The position numbers and the translations under genes are program-made. Under the pieces are notes generated by a model. The model searched no databases. It was not told where the DNA came from and saw only the letters and a list, made by a program, of their open reading frames with translations. Positions 44,351 through 53,891 of a DNA stretch of 64,000 nt are shown here, piece by piece. The DNA lies in the NCBI GenBank assembly GCA_964612425.1, contig CAZTDX010000001.1, positions 62,001 to 126,000 on the forward strand, in the 5' to 3' direction. Origin of the DNA: CAUJGP01 sp964612425. Lineage in GTDB: Bacteria; Bdellovibrionota; Bdellovibrionia; Bdellovibrionales; Bdellovibrionaceae. Every line of letters starts with the position of its first letter. Within the stretch, counting starts at the first letter, position 1.

Positions 44351-44866
44351 ATGAGTTTACAACTTCCTCCTCTCCAAACTGACAAGCGCTACTTAGTCTA
44401 TGGTATCGGTAACATCGGTAGACGGGATGACGGCCTAGGAATACAGTTTATTACCACTCTAGAAAAGCAAATTGAAATAGGAACACTCAATGTGACTCCA
44501 TTTTTAAGTCTTAGATCCAACTATCAACTCAACATTGAAGATGCCCATGAAATTTCACTCTACAATGTCGTCATTTTTATCGACGCTCTGAAACAAGATA
44601 ATGATCCAATGGAGCTTAATCAATTACAACCACCTGATTTTCAACTTACAAAAATTCAGAGCCAAAACACTATAAACTTTACCACCCACGCCCTCAGCTT
44701 TGAAGCTGTCTTATCTCTCTGCCATGAGCTCTATCATACGACTCCAGAAGTTTATCTTCTGTCTATTCGTGGTTATCAATGGGATATTCAGGACCAACTC
44801 ACAGAAAATGCCCAAAGTAATTTAAATATCGCCCTCAATTACTTTACAAGTTGGCTCAATCGCTAA
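44351..44866 (+). CDS. hoxW: Hydrogenase maturation protease (HoxW-like, M52)
   Basis: A 171-residue peptidase with the metal-sensing start VYGIGNIGRRDDGLGIQ and the second conserved aspartate in VIFIDALK. It should clip the C-terminal extension of HoxH. It lies 20 bases after hoxH and ends the cluster; hypA-F genes for nickel-iron centre assembly are not in the window. Confidence 0.85.
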   Translation: MSLQLPPLQTDKRYLVYGIGNIGRRDDGLGIQFITTLEKQIEIGTLNVTPFLSLRSNYQLNIEDAHEISLYNVVIFIDALKQDNDPMELNQLQPPDFQLTKIQSQNTINFTTHALSFEAVLSLCHELYHTTPEVYLLSIRGYQWDIQDQLTENAQSNLNIALNYFTSWLNR

Positions 44867-45099
44867 GCGTTCTAAAAAACTTTTCCACTTATAAACGTGG
44901 CTCATAAGTTGCAAAATCATAAAACATGAATGGAAATAGGTCCTAAATTACTGCGTTAATTTAGATTAATGAAGTTAGTAAATGTTAGAATTCTATAAAG
45001 TGTAAAACAATTTTACAGAAGTAATCAGGGTGACTTGCTTTTGTTAAATATACTCCCTTTAGAAATACTAAATAATAAACCATTGGAGTTTATGTTAAT

Positions 45100-47025
45100 A
45101 TGAAAAAACTAGAAATAAGCCAATCAAAATTAAATGCAGCAAAATTCATATTATTTTTTAGTTTATTGGGATCACTTTCTATCTCCGTTGCCGGTGATCG
45201 CAGGTATGCACCTGAAAATGATTGGTCAAAATATGGACCAGTGGATTTTTGTCCTCAATCCAATCGATTAGATTTTAGAAATGCTTATTGGCTTGGCGCT
45301 ATGTCCACTTATTCCTACTGGCATTTGGACGTGCTTGAAAAAATTATGAAGCCAACTGCTGGCAAAGACATTCAACTTGAATTCACTCTTGATTCCAACG
45401 GACAGCCCCTTCCAAATAAAACATATATTACAAAGGGTCTTGGATTTGGTGAAATATCAACACAATATTTTTCAAGTAGAATACCAAAACCTGAGGATAC
45501 AGTAACTAAAGATTACGATAGAGAACTTCTAACAATCAATCATCTTCCACCGCTTCCGCGCGAAGCTTGTATCATCCCAGGAATGAGCCATTGCTTTGAC
45601 AAAATAAGCAGCAATCAAATGCAAGTGGATAATTCTAATGGATGTGGCTTTTACAAAGAAAATGTTTTCTTTTCAACAACGAGATTAGCAAAAATCAGAA
45701 AACACATATTAGAGAAACGCGGTGTACCTGTTGAAGGTCTTCAGCTTACACAAGAGGAACGATATCAAGCAGAAGAAGATCAAAAGCATATTCAATCAAG
45801 TGTTGAAGATTATGAAAAGAAAATTCAAACATCTGTCCATCTTGATTGGACTCTTCCTGAAGCTATAAATCGATGTAAGTCCTATATTGATAAAGAAATC
45901 AATTTAAAACCTGACACTCAAGGATCTATCTTTGAAAGTAAAGATGCTGTATTTATTATTTTCAGAGGCACAGAAGGCAATATTGAAAATGATGTCAAAA
46001 CAGATGCCTTCGCATTAAATAAGTTTGATTTTAGCGGCAAACATCATAATCTAGATCCTAATACTCCTATCGCAAGCTCCGTAGTTGAGTGGGATGAAAC
46101 AGCTCAAGCTCACATTATGAGGCAAGTTAATCCTGAAAAGAACTCAGAAACTAAAAACATATTAGCACAATGGCCAAATAGTTCAGGACAGGTGCATTAT
46201 GGATTTTTTCTTGGAATAGAAGAGATCAAGCCGTGGGTGCTTAGGAAGTTGAACTCCATTCAACAAAAGTGGAAAGTAAATCAAATACCACCTAAACCTA
46301 TTTTTATCACTGGTCATAGCTTAGGTGGGGCTTTAGCAAATTTAATGACCTATAATTTACTTGGTATCAATAAAAAAGCAAAAGACAAAAAGAAAACTCC
46401 TCCCTACAATATCAAAGCCATGTATACGTTCGGAGCACCACGAGTGGGTGATGAAGAATGGGCTCAAAGTATGAAAACACTCGCTGATGAATTTAATATT
46501 GGGTTGTATCGCTTTATCAATCGTAATGATGTCGTTCCCCATATCCCTTGTGTTGGATATTACCATGTTGGAACTAATATTTATGTCGAGTCAGCTGATA
46601 ATAATCCAAATACAATTACACAAATACTATTTAACTCCATAGGTATTAATACAAAGAGTATGCTTTATAACGATCTTAATTCCTGTGCTTACGGAACGAT
46701 ATTAGACAAAGTCGTAAATTTTTCATTGGATAAAGTAAAAGGCGCTGTTAACGATCATTTTATGACTTCCTACTTTGGTCCATTAAAAAACTTAAGAGAA
46801 CAAGTAAATCAATCCATTGGTATTAAGCTCAGTGATTCTCAAGAAACTGTTACATCTGCCAATAGATGCTCTTTAGATTCTAATCCAATGAATAAATCTG
46901 CAGAGAAGGACATGATGCTTAAAACTGCAATTGATGTTAACTTCTCCCTACCTGAAAATAAAGTTGAAACAGACAGCACCAGTATGCTTAAAAATTTCTT
47001 CAATAAATTTAATCCTATTAAATAA
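45100..47025 (+). CDS. Secreted class 3 lipase
   Basis: A 641-residue protein with a signal peptide (about 1-32, LFFSLLGSLSISVAG). An alpha/beta-hydrolase core of the lipase class 3 type follows: oxyanion region AVFIIFRGTEGN, nucleophile Ser in ITGHSLGGALANL, acid in FINRNDVVPHIP, and a later His in NDHFMTSY. The C-terminal 80 residues are Ser/Asn-rich. Family hydrolyses acyl esters of lipids. Export plus lipase activity fits digestion of prey or environmental lipids, which is inference. It is transcribed alone. Confidence 0.85.
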   Translation: MKKLEISQSKLNAAKFILFFSLLGSLSISVAGDRRYAPENDWSKYGPVDFCPQSNRLDFRNAYWLGAMSTYSYWHLDVLEKIMKPTAGKDIQLEFTLDSNGQPLPNKTYITKGLGFGEISTQYFSSRIPKPEDTVTKDYDRELLTINHLPPLPREACIIPGMSHCFDKISSNQMQVDNSNGCGFYKENVFFSTTRLAKIRKHILEKRGVPVEGLQLTQEERYQAEEDQKHIQSSVEDYEKKIQTSVHLDWTLPEAINRCKSYIDKEINLKPDTQGSIFESKDAVFIIFRGTEGNIENDVKTDAFALNKFDFSGKHHNLDPNTPIASSVVEWDETAQAHIMRQVNPEKNSETKNILAQWPNSSGQVHYGFFLGIEEIKPWVLRKLNSIQQKWKVNQIPPKPIFITGHSLGGALANLMTYNLLGINKKAKDKKKTPPYNIKAMYTFGAPRVGDEEWAQSMKTLADEFNIGLYRFINRNDVVPHIPCVGYYHVGTNIYVESADNNPNTITQILFNSIGINTKSMLYNDLNSCAYGTILDKVVNFSLDKVKGAVNDHFMTSYFGPLKNLREQVNQSIGIKLSDSQETVTSANRCSLDSNPMNKSAEKDMMLKTAIDVNFSLPENKVETDSTSMLKNFFNKFNPIK

Positions 47026-47081
47026 TAATTTTTCAAGACGACTCTTTGAACATCCAGAGGATAGCATTCGCGAAGAACTGA

Positions 47082-47298
47082 GGAAATATCGAAGGTCGAG
47101 AAAAAACATTTTGGGTAATAGGAACTAAGTTTGATAACAATAACCAAGCCGTGATCATGGATAAGCTTTCATCGCTCGGCAAGGGAATAGGGCTCTGGCT
47201 TTCACTATGTAAAAAAAATTATGGATTCCCACAAGGGCTCCATTGAAGTTGATCCTGATCAATATAATACTACTTTTATCCTTAAATTCTTAAAATAA
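47082..47298 (+). pseudogene. Remnant of a histidine-kinase ATPase domain
   Basis: The frame reads DNNNQAVIMDKLSS then GKGIGLWLSLCKK, breaks at a run of A near 47211-47218, and continues in the next frame as MDSHKGSIEVDPDQYN to a stop at 47298. GxGIGLxLSLCKKIMDSHKGSI is the G2-box end of a HATPase_c domain. The upstream catalytic part is missing. It is either a decayed gene or, less likely, a sequencing indel in an already truncated gene. The rest of 47026-47490 shows nothing else. Confidence 0.65.
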
Positions 47299-47490
47299 AG
47301 TAAAAATTAACTTCCTAATTTCTGCTATATATTTAATCGATTTTATTAAAAGTTTTTATCAACTTAATCTGAACTTATTGACAACCATTGATTTGAATCA
47401 TCTCTTGGTTTGAATAATTTTTTTCTGTGAATCTGTCCTAGAAAACTTTACAAAAATCTTTTATTTTATACATGAGAGGAATAAAAAATA

Positions 47491-47913
47491 ATGTCGTTTT
47501 TTAAATGGGACAGCAACATTTATAGCTTGGAAATCTCACAGATGGATGAGGAACATCAAAAGCTTATTGAAATTATGAATAATCTTCACCATAAAAATGA
47601 GCTAAGAAGAGGAAAATCAGAATTATCAAAAATTATCCAAGAGCTTTATGATTATGTAGTATTCCACTTTCAAAGCGAAGAGACTTATTTATTAAGTATT
47701 CAGTATCCAAATCTAGAAGCACATAAAAAAATTCACGTTAAACTTCTTTTAGAATTAAAGCATTTTCAACTAGAATATGACTTACAAAATTCATCTACAC
47801 TGAACGCACGTTTTTTTGAGTTTTTAGAAATGTGGCTTTCCTCTCACATTCAACATTTTGATAAAGACTATAGTTTATTTTTAAAAAGTTTACCAAATCC
47901 GCATCAAACTTAG
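47491..47913 (+). CDS. Bacteriohemerythrin-like O2-binding protein
   Basis: A 140-residue four-helix protein with the hemerythrin di-iron ligands in order: DEEHQKL, HFQSEETYL, HKKIHVKL and HIQHFDKDY. Single-domain bacteriohemerythrins bind O2 for sensing or delivery. ATGAGAGGAATAA precedes the ATG. Its last 24 bases overlap the convergent gene ending at 47890. Confidence 0.9.
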   Translation: MSFFKWDSNIYSLEISQMDEEHQKLIEIMNNLHHKNELRRGKSELSKIIQELYDYVVFHFQSEETYLLSIQYPNLEAHKKIHVKLLLELKHFQLEYDLQNSSTLNARFFEFLEMWLSSHIQHFDKDYSLFLKSLPNPHQT

Positions 47914-48468
47914 ATTAAAAATCAAACCCCATTTCTCAAATCCTTCGGCAAATTGTGTGGGAAAAATTGAACCTAATTCTCCACTCATCAACCAGTGTTC
48001 CGCCACAGGAAGACGTAAACCAATACCAGCCTCTACTCCTACCAAACTCAATCGAGAGGCGTGCTGGTCATATTTCCCTGTAAAATAATCAACACCAAGA
48101 AAGTAAAATGGTTTTATATTTTCTATCTGTATTAACATCTCTCTCTGAGCATCTAAACGAAAAGACTTGAGTCTTCCATTGCTGCGATTATGAAAAAGAA
48201 CTTGATCCGAATAATCTATTTGTACTATCCACGGATCGGAGAATTTGGAAGGATCGGAAAATTCGGACGGTTCAGAGTGTTCATCAAACACAGGTGTGAA
48301 TTGCATTCGCAACGAGACTAATCCAGGTGAACCAAATGATAGACCAAAAGCTTTAGTATATGAAAATTGGTCTTGTGAAAAACAAGGCAAAGTAAAGAAT
48401 AATATCCATTGGAGAATAAAAAAAGAGGCCAAAACAATTAGGCCTCTCTTTTTAATTAAATTATTCAT
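47890..48468 (-). CDS. Small exported protein, possible outer-membrane barrel
   Basis: A 192-residue protein from ATG 48468 (the frame extends further but into pilR). A signal peptide (KKRGLIVLASFFILQW ... CFSQD) ends near residue 28. The body has amphipathic strands, a tandem SDPSKFSDP repeat and a strand-like end. No family recognised. Its 5' codons overlap an intrinsic-terminator hairpin that follows pilR, and its ATG lies just downstream of the pilR stop. Confidence 0.55.
   Translation of the reverse strand: MNNLIKKRGLIVLASFFILQWILFFTLPCFSQDQFSYTKAFGLSFGSPGLVSLRMQFTPVFDEHSEPSEFSDPSKFSDPWIVQIDYSDQVLFHNRSNGRLKSFRLDAQREMLIQIENIKPFYFLGVDYFTGKYDQHASRLSLVGVEAGIGLRLPVAEHWLMSGELGSIFPTQFAEGFEKWGLIFNLSLMRIW
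48415..48447 (-). terminator. Terminator-like hairpin after pilR, inside the next ORF
   Basis: On the minus strand AGAGGCC (48447-48441) pairs with GGCCTCT (48430-48424), followed by a T-run. It lies 35 bases after the pilR stop, yet falls in codons about 8-15 of the downstream frame. Confidence 0.7.
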
Positions 48469-48481
48469 ATCTTGAGCGATT

Positions 48482-49885
48482 CTACTCTTCATCCTCTTCA
48501 TCACCCATCGTTCCTAGCCCGTATTTTTCAACTCGATATCTCATAGAACGAAAAGAAATATTAAGAAGTTTTGCCGCTTTCTTTTTTGTCCCATTGGCAA
48601 CGTGGATGGCCTTAATGAGTAATTCTTTTTCGATCTGACCAACAATTTTATCTAAATCTATTCCTTCTTGCCCGATTTCAATTTCGTGACTAGAAGCCAT
48701 TTTACGACCAGAAGGAGTATTCACAAACGGAGGTAAACTCTCTGGTAATATGGTGGAGCCAGCTTCTAATGCTACCGTTCGCTCAATAATATTTTCTAAC
48801 TCTCTGACGTTTCCTGGATAATCATACTTTCGTAAAATATCCATGGCCTCCTGACTGATGCCACCTATATTTTTATTGAGTCGTTCATTGTATTTTTTCA
48901 AGAAGTGATTCGCCAATAAATTAATATCGTCGCGTCTTTCTCTCAGAGACGGAGTTTTAATTAAAATCACATTCAATCGATAAAACAAATCTTGCCTAAA
49001 AGTACCTTCGTTAACCATTTTTTCTAAATCACGGTTAGTTGCGGCAATAATTCTAACTTCGATTTTTATGTCGTCGGTTGCTCCAACACGACGAATGATT
49101 CGCTCTTGGATTGCGCGAAGAAGTTTCACCTGAATTGAAAGTGGCAATTCACCGACTTCATCTAAAAAGAGAGTTCCCCCATCCGCAACTTCAAATAAAC
49201 CTGATTTATCAGTAACAGCTCCCGTGAAAGACCCTTTTTTATGTCCAAACATTTCAGATTCCATTAAATTTTCAGGAATCGCACCGCAGTTAATTGTAAC
49301 AAATGGTTTATCTTTCAGGGGACCATTATAATGAATCGCTTTAGCAACAACTTCTTTACCCGTTCCCGACTCTCCCGTAATTAACACATTTGTCGGAGCT
49401 TGTGAAACTCGTCTCACTAATTCAAAAATTCGATGCATTGGCTCTGTGTTACCAATAATATTCTGAAACGAATTTTCTTTACCGAGTTCTTTTTTGAGTG
49501 TGCGGTTTTCAACTTCTAAAACTTTACTCTTTAGAGCATTACCGATGACAATTCTAACTTCATCGATTTTAAAAGGCTTTGTGATATAATCATAAGCCCC
49601 CATTTTCATAGCTTCTACAGCAGTCTCAGTAGTTCCAAACGCCGTAATCATCATAAAGAGAGTGTCAGGAAATCCGTCTTTAACATGCTTTAATAATTCC
49701 ATCCCTGTTACTTGAGGCATTTGAAGATCTGAAATAATGAGTTCAAAAGATTTTTTCTTTAGTAAATCAATAGCTTTGGCACCATCCTCTGCCAGAGTGA
49801 CTTCGTAGCCCTCTTTTCTAAGCATTATATCTAAAAATTCGCGTATAGATTCTTCATCATCAACAACTAGAATTCGAGGTTTCAT
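48482..49885 (-). CDS. pilR: Sigma-54-dependent response regulator PilR
   Basis: A 467-residue NtrC-family activator from ATG 49885 (AGGAG eight bases upstream). A receiver domain has the phospho-Asp in LIISDLQMP, the AAA+ domain has GESGTGKE and the sigma-54 loop GSFTGA (Ser for the usual Ala), and a Fis-type helix-turn-helix ends the protein (KKKAAKLLNISFRSMRYRV). It turns on sigma-54 promoters, classically pilA. It lies 27 bases after pilS. Confidence 0.88.
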   Translation of the reverse strand: MKPRILVVDDEESIREFLDIMLRKEGYEVTLAEDGAKAIDLLKKKSFELIISDLQMPQVTGMELLKHVKDGFPDTLFMMITAFGTTETAVEAMKMGAYDYITKPFKIDEVRIVIGNALKSKVLEVENRTLKKELGKENSFQNIIGNTEPMHRIFELVRRVSQAPTNVLITGESGTGKEVVAKAIHYNGPLKDKPFVTINCGAIPENLMESEMFGHKKGSFTGAVTDKSGLFEVADGGTLFLDEVGELPLSIQVKLLRAIQERIIRRVGATDDIKIEVRIIAATNRDLEKMVNEGTFRQDLFYRLNVILIKTPSLRERRDDINLLANHFLKKYNERLNKNIGGISQEAMDILRKYDYPGNVRELENIIERTVALEAGSTILPESLPPFVNTPSGRKMASSHEIEIGQEGIDLDKIVGQIEKELLIKAIHVANGTKKKAAKLLNISFRSMRYRVEKYGLGTMGDEEDEE

Positions 49886-49912
49886 TTCCAATTCTCCTTA
49901 AACAATAACAGT

Positions 49913-51550
49913 TTATGCCATTAGTTTCAGACTATCAGCTTCTTTAATTTTAATCACGAACTCTGTTCCTTTTCCTACTTCACTCTCGACTATGATAGAG
50001 GCGCCATGTGCTTCGAAAATTTTATGAGTCACGGCTAGACCAAGTCCAGTGCCTTTACTTTTGGTTGTATAAAAAGGCTCAAAGATTCTGTTTTTAGTTT
50101 CTTCACTCATTCCTGAGCCAGAATCACGAATCCGCAATGAGATAACACCTTGATCAACGCTGATCGAAATTTGAAGCTCTGGATTTTCGACTTTTTCCAT
50201 TGCCTGGTAAGCATTAATGACAATATTCAATAAGGCTTGTTTAAGCTTATCTTTATACCCAAAAATATAATAATCCCTCGACCAGAGTCGAGTTTGCTTA
50301 ATATCAGAACGAATTTTATTGTTAAAAGTAATCAGCTCGAGCACTTCCTTCATTAAGGACGAAAGATTCACTTTATCTGTGGGGGGCGGAAGCGGTTTAG
50401 CATAATCTAAAAATTCACTGATCAATAAATTCAGACGGTCAGTTTCACGAATAACGATATTAAACAACCGTTTATCTTCTTCGGTTCCTGCTTGCATTGA
50501 TAATAATTGAACACTTCCACTGATGCTCGCAAGAGGGTTTCGAATTTCGTGAGCAATGCCAGCAGCTAATTTTCCTACCGCCGCCAGTTTTTCATGATTT
50601 CGTAATGTTTCCTCTAATTCTCTAATTTCTGAAACATCTTCTAAAACTAAAATCTCTCCCCTTAATTCCGATTCCTCTGGAGTTCCTTTAAAATCTTCAT
50701 TTTCACTAACAATCATATCGGCATGTTGGCAGCGAATCGTTCGCCGTGATTCTCGATCTTTTCCAATAAAAAACTCAATAGCACCTTTTTGATTCTTTTG
50801 AGCTTCTTTGATATTTTTATATAATTTTGCCCATTGTTTTTCATCATTATAATTTGCCGGTCCTATGATTTCTTCCGCCCGACTATTCCCCTGAACAATA
50901 TGGCCCTCATAATCGATTGTAATAACCCCCGATGGTATTTGACTTAATATGAGTTCATGGAGGTTTTTGATCTTCTTCATATCTCGATGAGCAAGATCGA
51001 GTCGAATTCCTAAAGAATCTAAATAAAAACTCAATTGACCTGACAAGACTGAAATCATTACTAAAGACATATTATTTACTGAAATATTAAATAAATGGGC
51101 AATAAGTCTAGTTTCATTTGAAATCAGTAATGACAGATTATAGCCAATTAAACTTAATAGCCCAATTAAATAACTACCTCGAGATTTTAAAGTTAATCCA
51201 GCTCCTACAATATTAATCATATGAAGCAAAAGAAACATCGATTGATTCCAGTGAACTGAAATCATCAAGGCAGAAATAAGCATACTGTTGAATATATATA
51301 AAAGCCACCAATACATTGAAGCTTTTTTAAGTTCATCATAAAAAAGAATTCCCATAGAAAAGGCAAAGGAACTCAATGCACTGATCAGTTGAAATGGAAT
51401 AATAAACTCGGTATTGAAAAATTCTTTCTGAAAAAAACTTGAGATATGAACAATAAAATTGCAAACTCCCCAAAAGCCAACCACCAACGTGAGCGCCCCC
51501 CACGTCCAACTATTTTCACTTTTTATGGTTACGTCCTTTAGAGACTTCAT
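49913..51550 (-). CDS. pilS: Sensor histidine kinase PilS
   Basis: A 545-residue membrane kinase. About six TM helices fill residues 15-185, then a PAS-like domain (SGVITIDYEGHIVQGN), the phospho-acceptor His in AAGIAHEIRNPLASI, and the ATPase boxes NIVINAYQA, DSGSGMSEE and GTGLGLAVTH. It phosphorylates PilR. The multi-TM plus PAS layout is that of PilS. Located directly after pilC in the pilus operon. Confidence 0.87.
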   Translation of the reverse strand: MKSLKDVTIKSENSWTWGALTLVVGFWGVCNFIVHISSFFQKEFFNTEFIIPFQLISALSSFAFSMGILFYDELKKASMYWWLLYIFNSMLISALMISVHWNQSMFLLLHMINIVGAGLTLKSRGSYLIGLLSLIGYNLSLLISNETRLIAHLFNISVNNMSLVMISVLSGQLSFYLDSLGIRLDLAHRDMKKIKNLHELILSQIPSGVITIDYEGHIVQGNSRAEEIIGPANYNDEKQWAKLYKNIKEAQKNQKGAIEFFIGKDRESRRTIRCQHADMIVSENEDFKGTPEESELRGEILVLEDVSEIRELEETLRNHEKLAAVGKLAAGIAHEIRNPLASISGSVQLLSMQAGTEEDKRLFNIVIRETDRLNLLISEFLDYAKPLPPPTDKVNLSSLMKEVLELITFNNKIRSDIKQTRLWSRDYYIFGYKDKLKQALLNIVINAYQAMEKVENPELQISISVDQGVISLRIRDSGSGMSEETKNRIFEPFYTTKSKGTGLGLAVTHKIFEAHGASIIVESEVGKGTEFVIKIKEADSLKLMA

Positions 51551-51586
51551 TCAGGTCCTTTTTATTTTAATTCAGTTAAACAATTT

Positions 51587-52831
51587 TTAGTGACCATTAG
51601 TAACAGCATCAGCCATTCCAAAAATAGGTAAGTACATTGCAAGCACCAGAACGGCAATAACACTACCAATAACTACTAGCAATATGGGCTCGATTAAAGT
51701 CATTAACCCTTTAACAGCATTATCTACTTCATCTTCATAAAAATCGGCGATTTTACCAAGCATGGCATCGAGCGCACCCGTTTGCTCTCCAATCTCAATC
51801 ATTTGAGCCACCATTTTAGGAATAATAGATATCTTCGCAACAGGCCCTGCGAATCCCTTTCCCACAGCGACTAAATCTCGACACTTTAATATTTCATCTT
51901 CGATGACCGCATTGCCTACAGTTCTTGCCCCAACTTCAATAGCTTCTAAGAGTGGAACGCCTGATGAGAGCAACGTCGACATCGTTCTTGAAAATCTAGC
52001 CACCCCTGATTTTATATAAACATCACCAAAAAGCGGAATTTGCATCAAAATTGCATCTATAGTTTTTTTCCCATCATCAGTATTATAGTAATTTTTAATC
52101 GTTATTGGTATCCCAATTGCAAATATCAAAGCCATCCACCAGCTCTCACGTAGCCAATGACTCATGCCAATGACTTGTTGAGTGAGCCAAGGCAAGTCCC
52201 CACCGGATGTTTTGTACATTTCTTGAAACTTTGGAATAATAAATACCAGAATCAATGCAATTACTAGTCCCGCCAATCCTAAAATCATTGTTGGATACAT
52301 CATTGCTGACTTAATTTGGCTTTTAAGTTTTTCTGTTTTTTCTAAATACGACGACATTCTTGAAAGAATGGTATCTAAAGCTCCCGAAGCTTCCCCTGCT
52401 CTCACCATATTACAATAAAAATTATCAAAACACGCAGGATGCATCGACATCGATTCTGCAAGAGGCTTTCCACCTTCTAAAGAACTTTTAGTTTTAGCTA
52501 AAACCTCTTTAAGTACAGGCGTCGTACTCCCTTGAATGAGCACACCTAACGACTCAACAACGGGAATCCCGGCATTAATGAGGGTGGTAAATTGTCGTGT
52601 AAAAATTTGCAATTCTTTGGACTTTACTTTAGGAGCTAATAATTGATCCAAAAAACTTTTCTTCACAACTCTTTTAGCCACTCGAGTGCGATCACCCACT
52701 AAAATAATTTTTAATGGCACTAAATTCTTAGCTCTAATTTTTGCTTTAGCATCATTCGAATCAATGGCTTCCAATTCACCATTAATCGCTTTTCCATTTA
52801 AAGTTTGCGCAGAATATTTAAAGACAGGCAA
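51587..52831 (-). CDS. pilC: Type IV pilus inner-membrane platform protein PilC
   Basis: A 414-residue T2SF-family protein with two repeated cytoplasmic domains and three TM segments (about 180-200, 227-245, 385-407). It begins PVFKYSAQTLNGKAINGELEA, the standard PilC start. It couples the ATPases to pilin assembly. It lies one base after the PilT-like gene. Confidence 0.92.
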   Translation of the reverse strand: MPVFKYSAQTLNGKAINGELEAIDSNDAKAKIRAKNLVPLKIILVGDRTRVAKRVVKKSFLDQLLAPKVKSKELQIFTRQFTTLINAGIPVVESLGVLIQGSTTPVLKEVLAKTKSSLEGGKPLAESMSMHPACFDNFYCNMVRAGEASGALDTILSRMSSYLEKTEKLKSQIKSAMMYPTMILGLAGLVIALILVFIIPKFQEMYKTSGGDLPWLTQQVIGMSHWLRESWWMALIFAIGIPITIKNYYNTDDGKKTIDAILMQIPLFGDVYIKSGVARFSRTMSTLLSSGVPLLEAIEVGARTVGNAVIEDEILKCRDLVAVGKGFAGPVAKISIIPKMVAQMIEIGEQTGALDAMLGKIADFYEDEVDNAVKGLMTLIEPILLVVIGSVIAVLVLAMYLPIFGMADAVTNGH

Positions 52832-52832
52832 T

Positions 52833-53891
52833 TTATCCTCCTAACTGCGACAAATATCGGTCTAACTCATCTAAATTAGGAGAAGCTAAAAAAGCTTCTT
52901 TTAAATTTATTTTTTTTCTTAGAAAGAGCTGAAGTAGAGAGCGATTCATTGATTTCATTCCTTGTTTTTCACCCTGAGAATTTACATAATTCATGATTTC
53001 AATGACCTCACCTGCTCGAAGTAAGTCTCGAAGAGATTCATTAAAAAGTATAATTTCCTGAGCTAGAACATACTGATCCTGTAGCGACGATAGCAATCTT
53101 TGATTTACAAATAAGCTCATGCTTTGTGCGAGTCTTTCAAAAAAGAACTCCCGTTTTTCTTCAAGGACTAAATGATTGATACGATTTTGAAACGAAGATA
53201 AACTATCCACACCTACAGTAAGAAGAACAACCTTTCCGGCTTCCACCAGATTTAATGATCGATTAATATTCTCAATACTAAAGGGAGTATCAATCGCTAC
53301 AACATCAGCTGATTCTAAACTTTGCCAAATGGATTCAGAAATAGAGTTAAACCCTACTTCAAAACTTGTTATCACCGATTTATTCATTTGAAACATTCGA
53401 TCGACAACAGTCTCAACAATAGCAACGTGAGCAGAACGAGTTTGATTTACAACTTCAAGCAATTTTCCCATCAGTGTGGACTTACCACTCCATGTGGGTC
53501 CAGCAATCAGAATAAGTCCCTTCCCTTTCAAGACTTGATCTGTAATGACTGTAGGAATCGTGGCCTTAATATCGTCACTTTTCTCAACTAAAATTGTTTT
53601 TAAATTACCTGAGTATCCGAGCTTATGCCGATAAATATGAAAATTAATATTAAACCCGCGATTGAGACTCACACTGCCCGTAACTACACCCTCATTTTGT
53701 AAAGTTTCTTTTTGTCTCTCAGATAAAATGGAAAACAAAGTTTCACGAACCTCCTCGCTATCGAGGCGCTGATTGGTCACTGGTATCCATCCGTCCTGAG
53801 TTCTTATGCGAGGCTCAGAAAAAGGGGACATCAAAATTTCAGAGGAAGAATTCTTTTTCGTTTTCTCAAAAATCTCAATCACTTTTTCCAT
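52833..53891 (-). CDS. Degenerate PilT-like ATPase
   Basis: A 352-residue protein with PilT length and overall layout. Walker A survives in altered form (GPTWSGKST, residues 131-139, Trp for the usual Gly). The aspartate box is VETVVDRMF instead of an acidic IEDPIE block, Walker B reads ADVVAIDTP without the catalytic Glu, and the histidine box is absent (LLTVGVDSLSS). Retraction ATPase activity is doubtful. It lies between pilB and pilC, touching both, where pilT normally sits, so a structural or regulatory role is possible. Confidence 0.8.
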   Translation of the reverse strand: MEKVIEIFEKTKKNSSSEILMSPFSEPRIRTQDGWIPVTNQRLDSEEVRETLFSILSERQKETLQNEGVVTGSVSLNRGFNINFHIYRHKLGYSGNLKTILVEKSDDIKATIPTVITDQVLKGKGLILIAGPTWSGKSTLMGKLLEVVNQTRSAHVAIVETVVDRMFQMNKSVITSFEVGFNSISESIWQSLESADVVAIDTPFSIENINRSLNLVEAGKVVLLTVGVDSLSSFQNRINHLVLEEKREFFFERLAQSMSLFVNQRLLSSLQDQYVLAQEIILFNESLRDLLRAGEVIEIMNYVNSQGEKQGMKSMNRSLLQLFLRKKINLKEAFLASPNLDELDRYLSQLGG

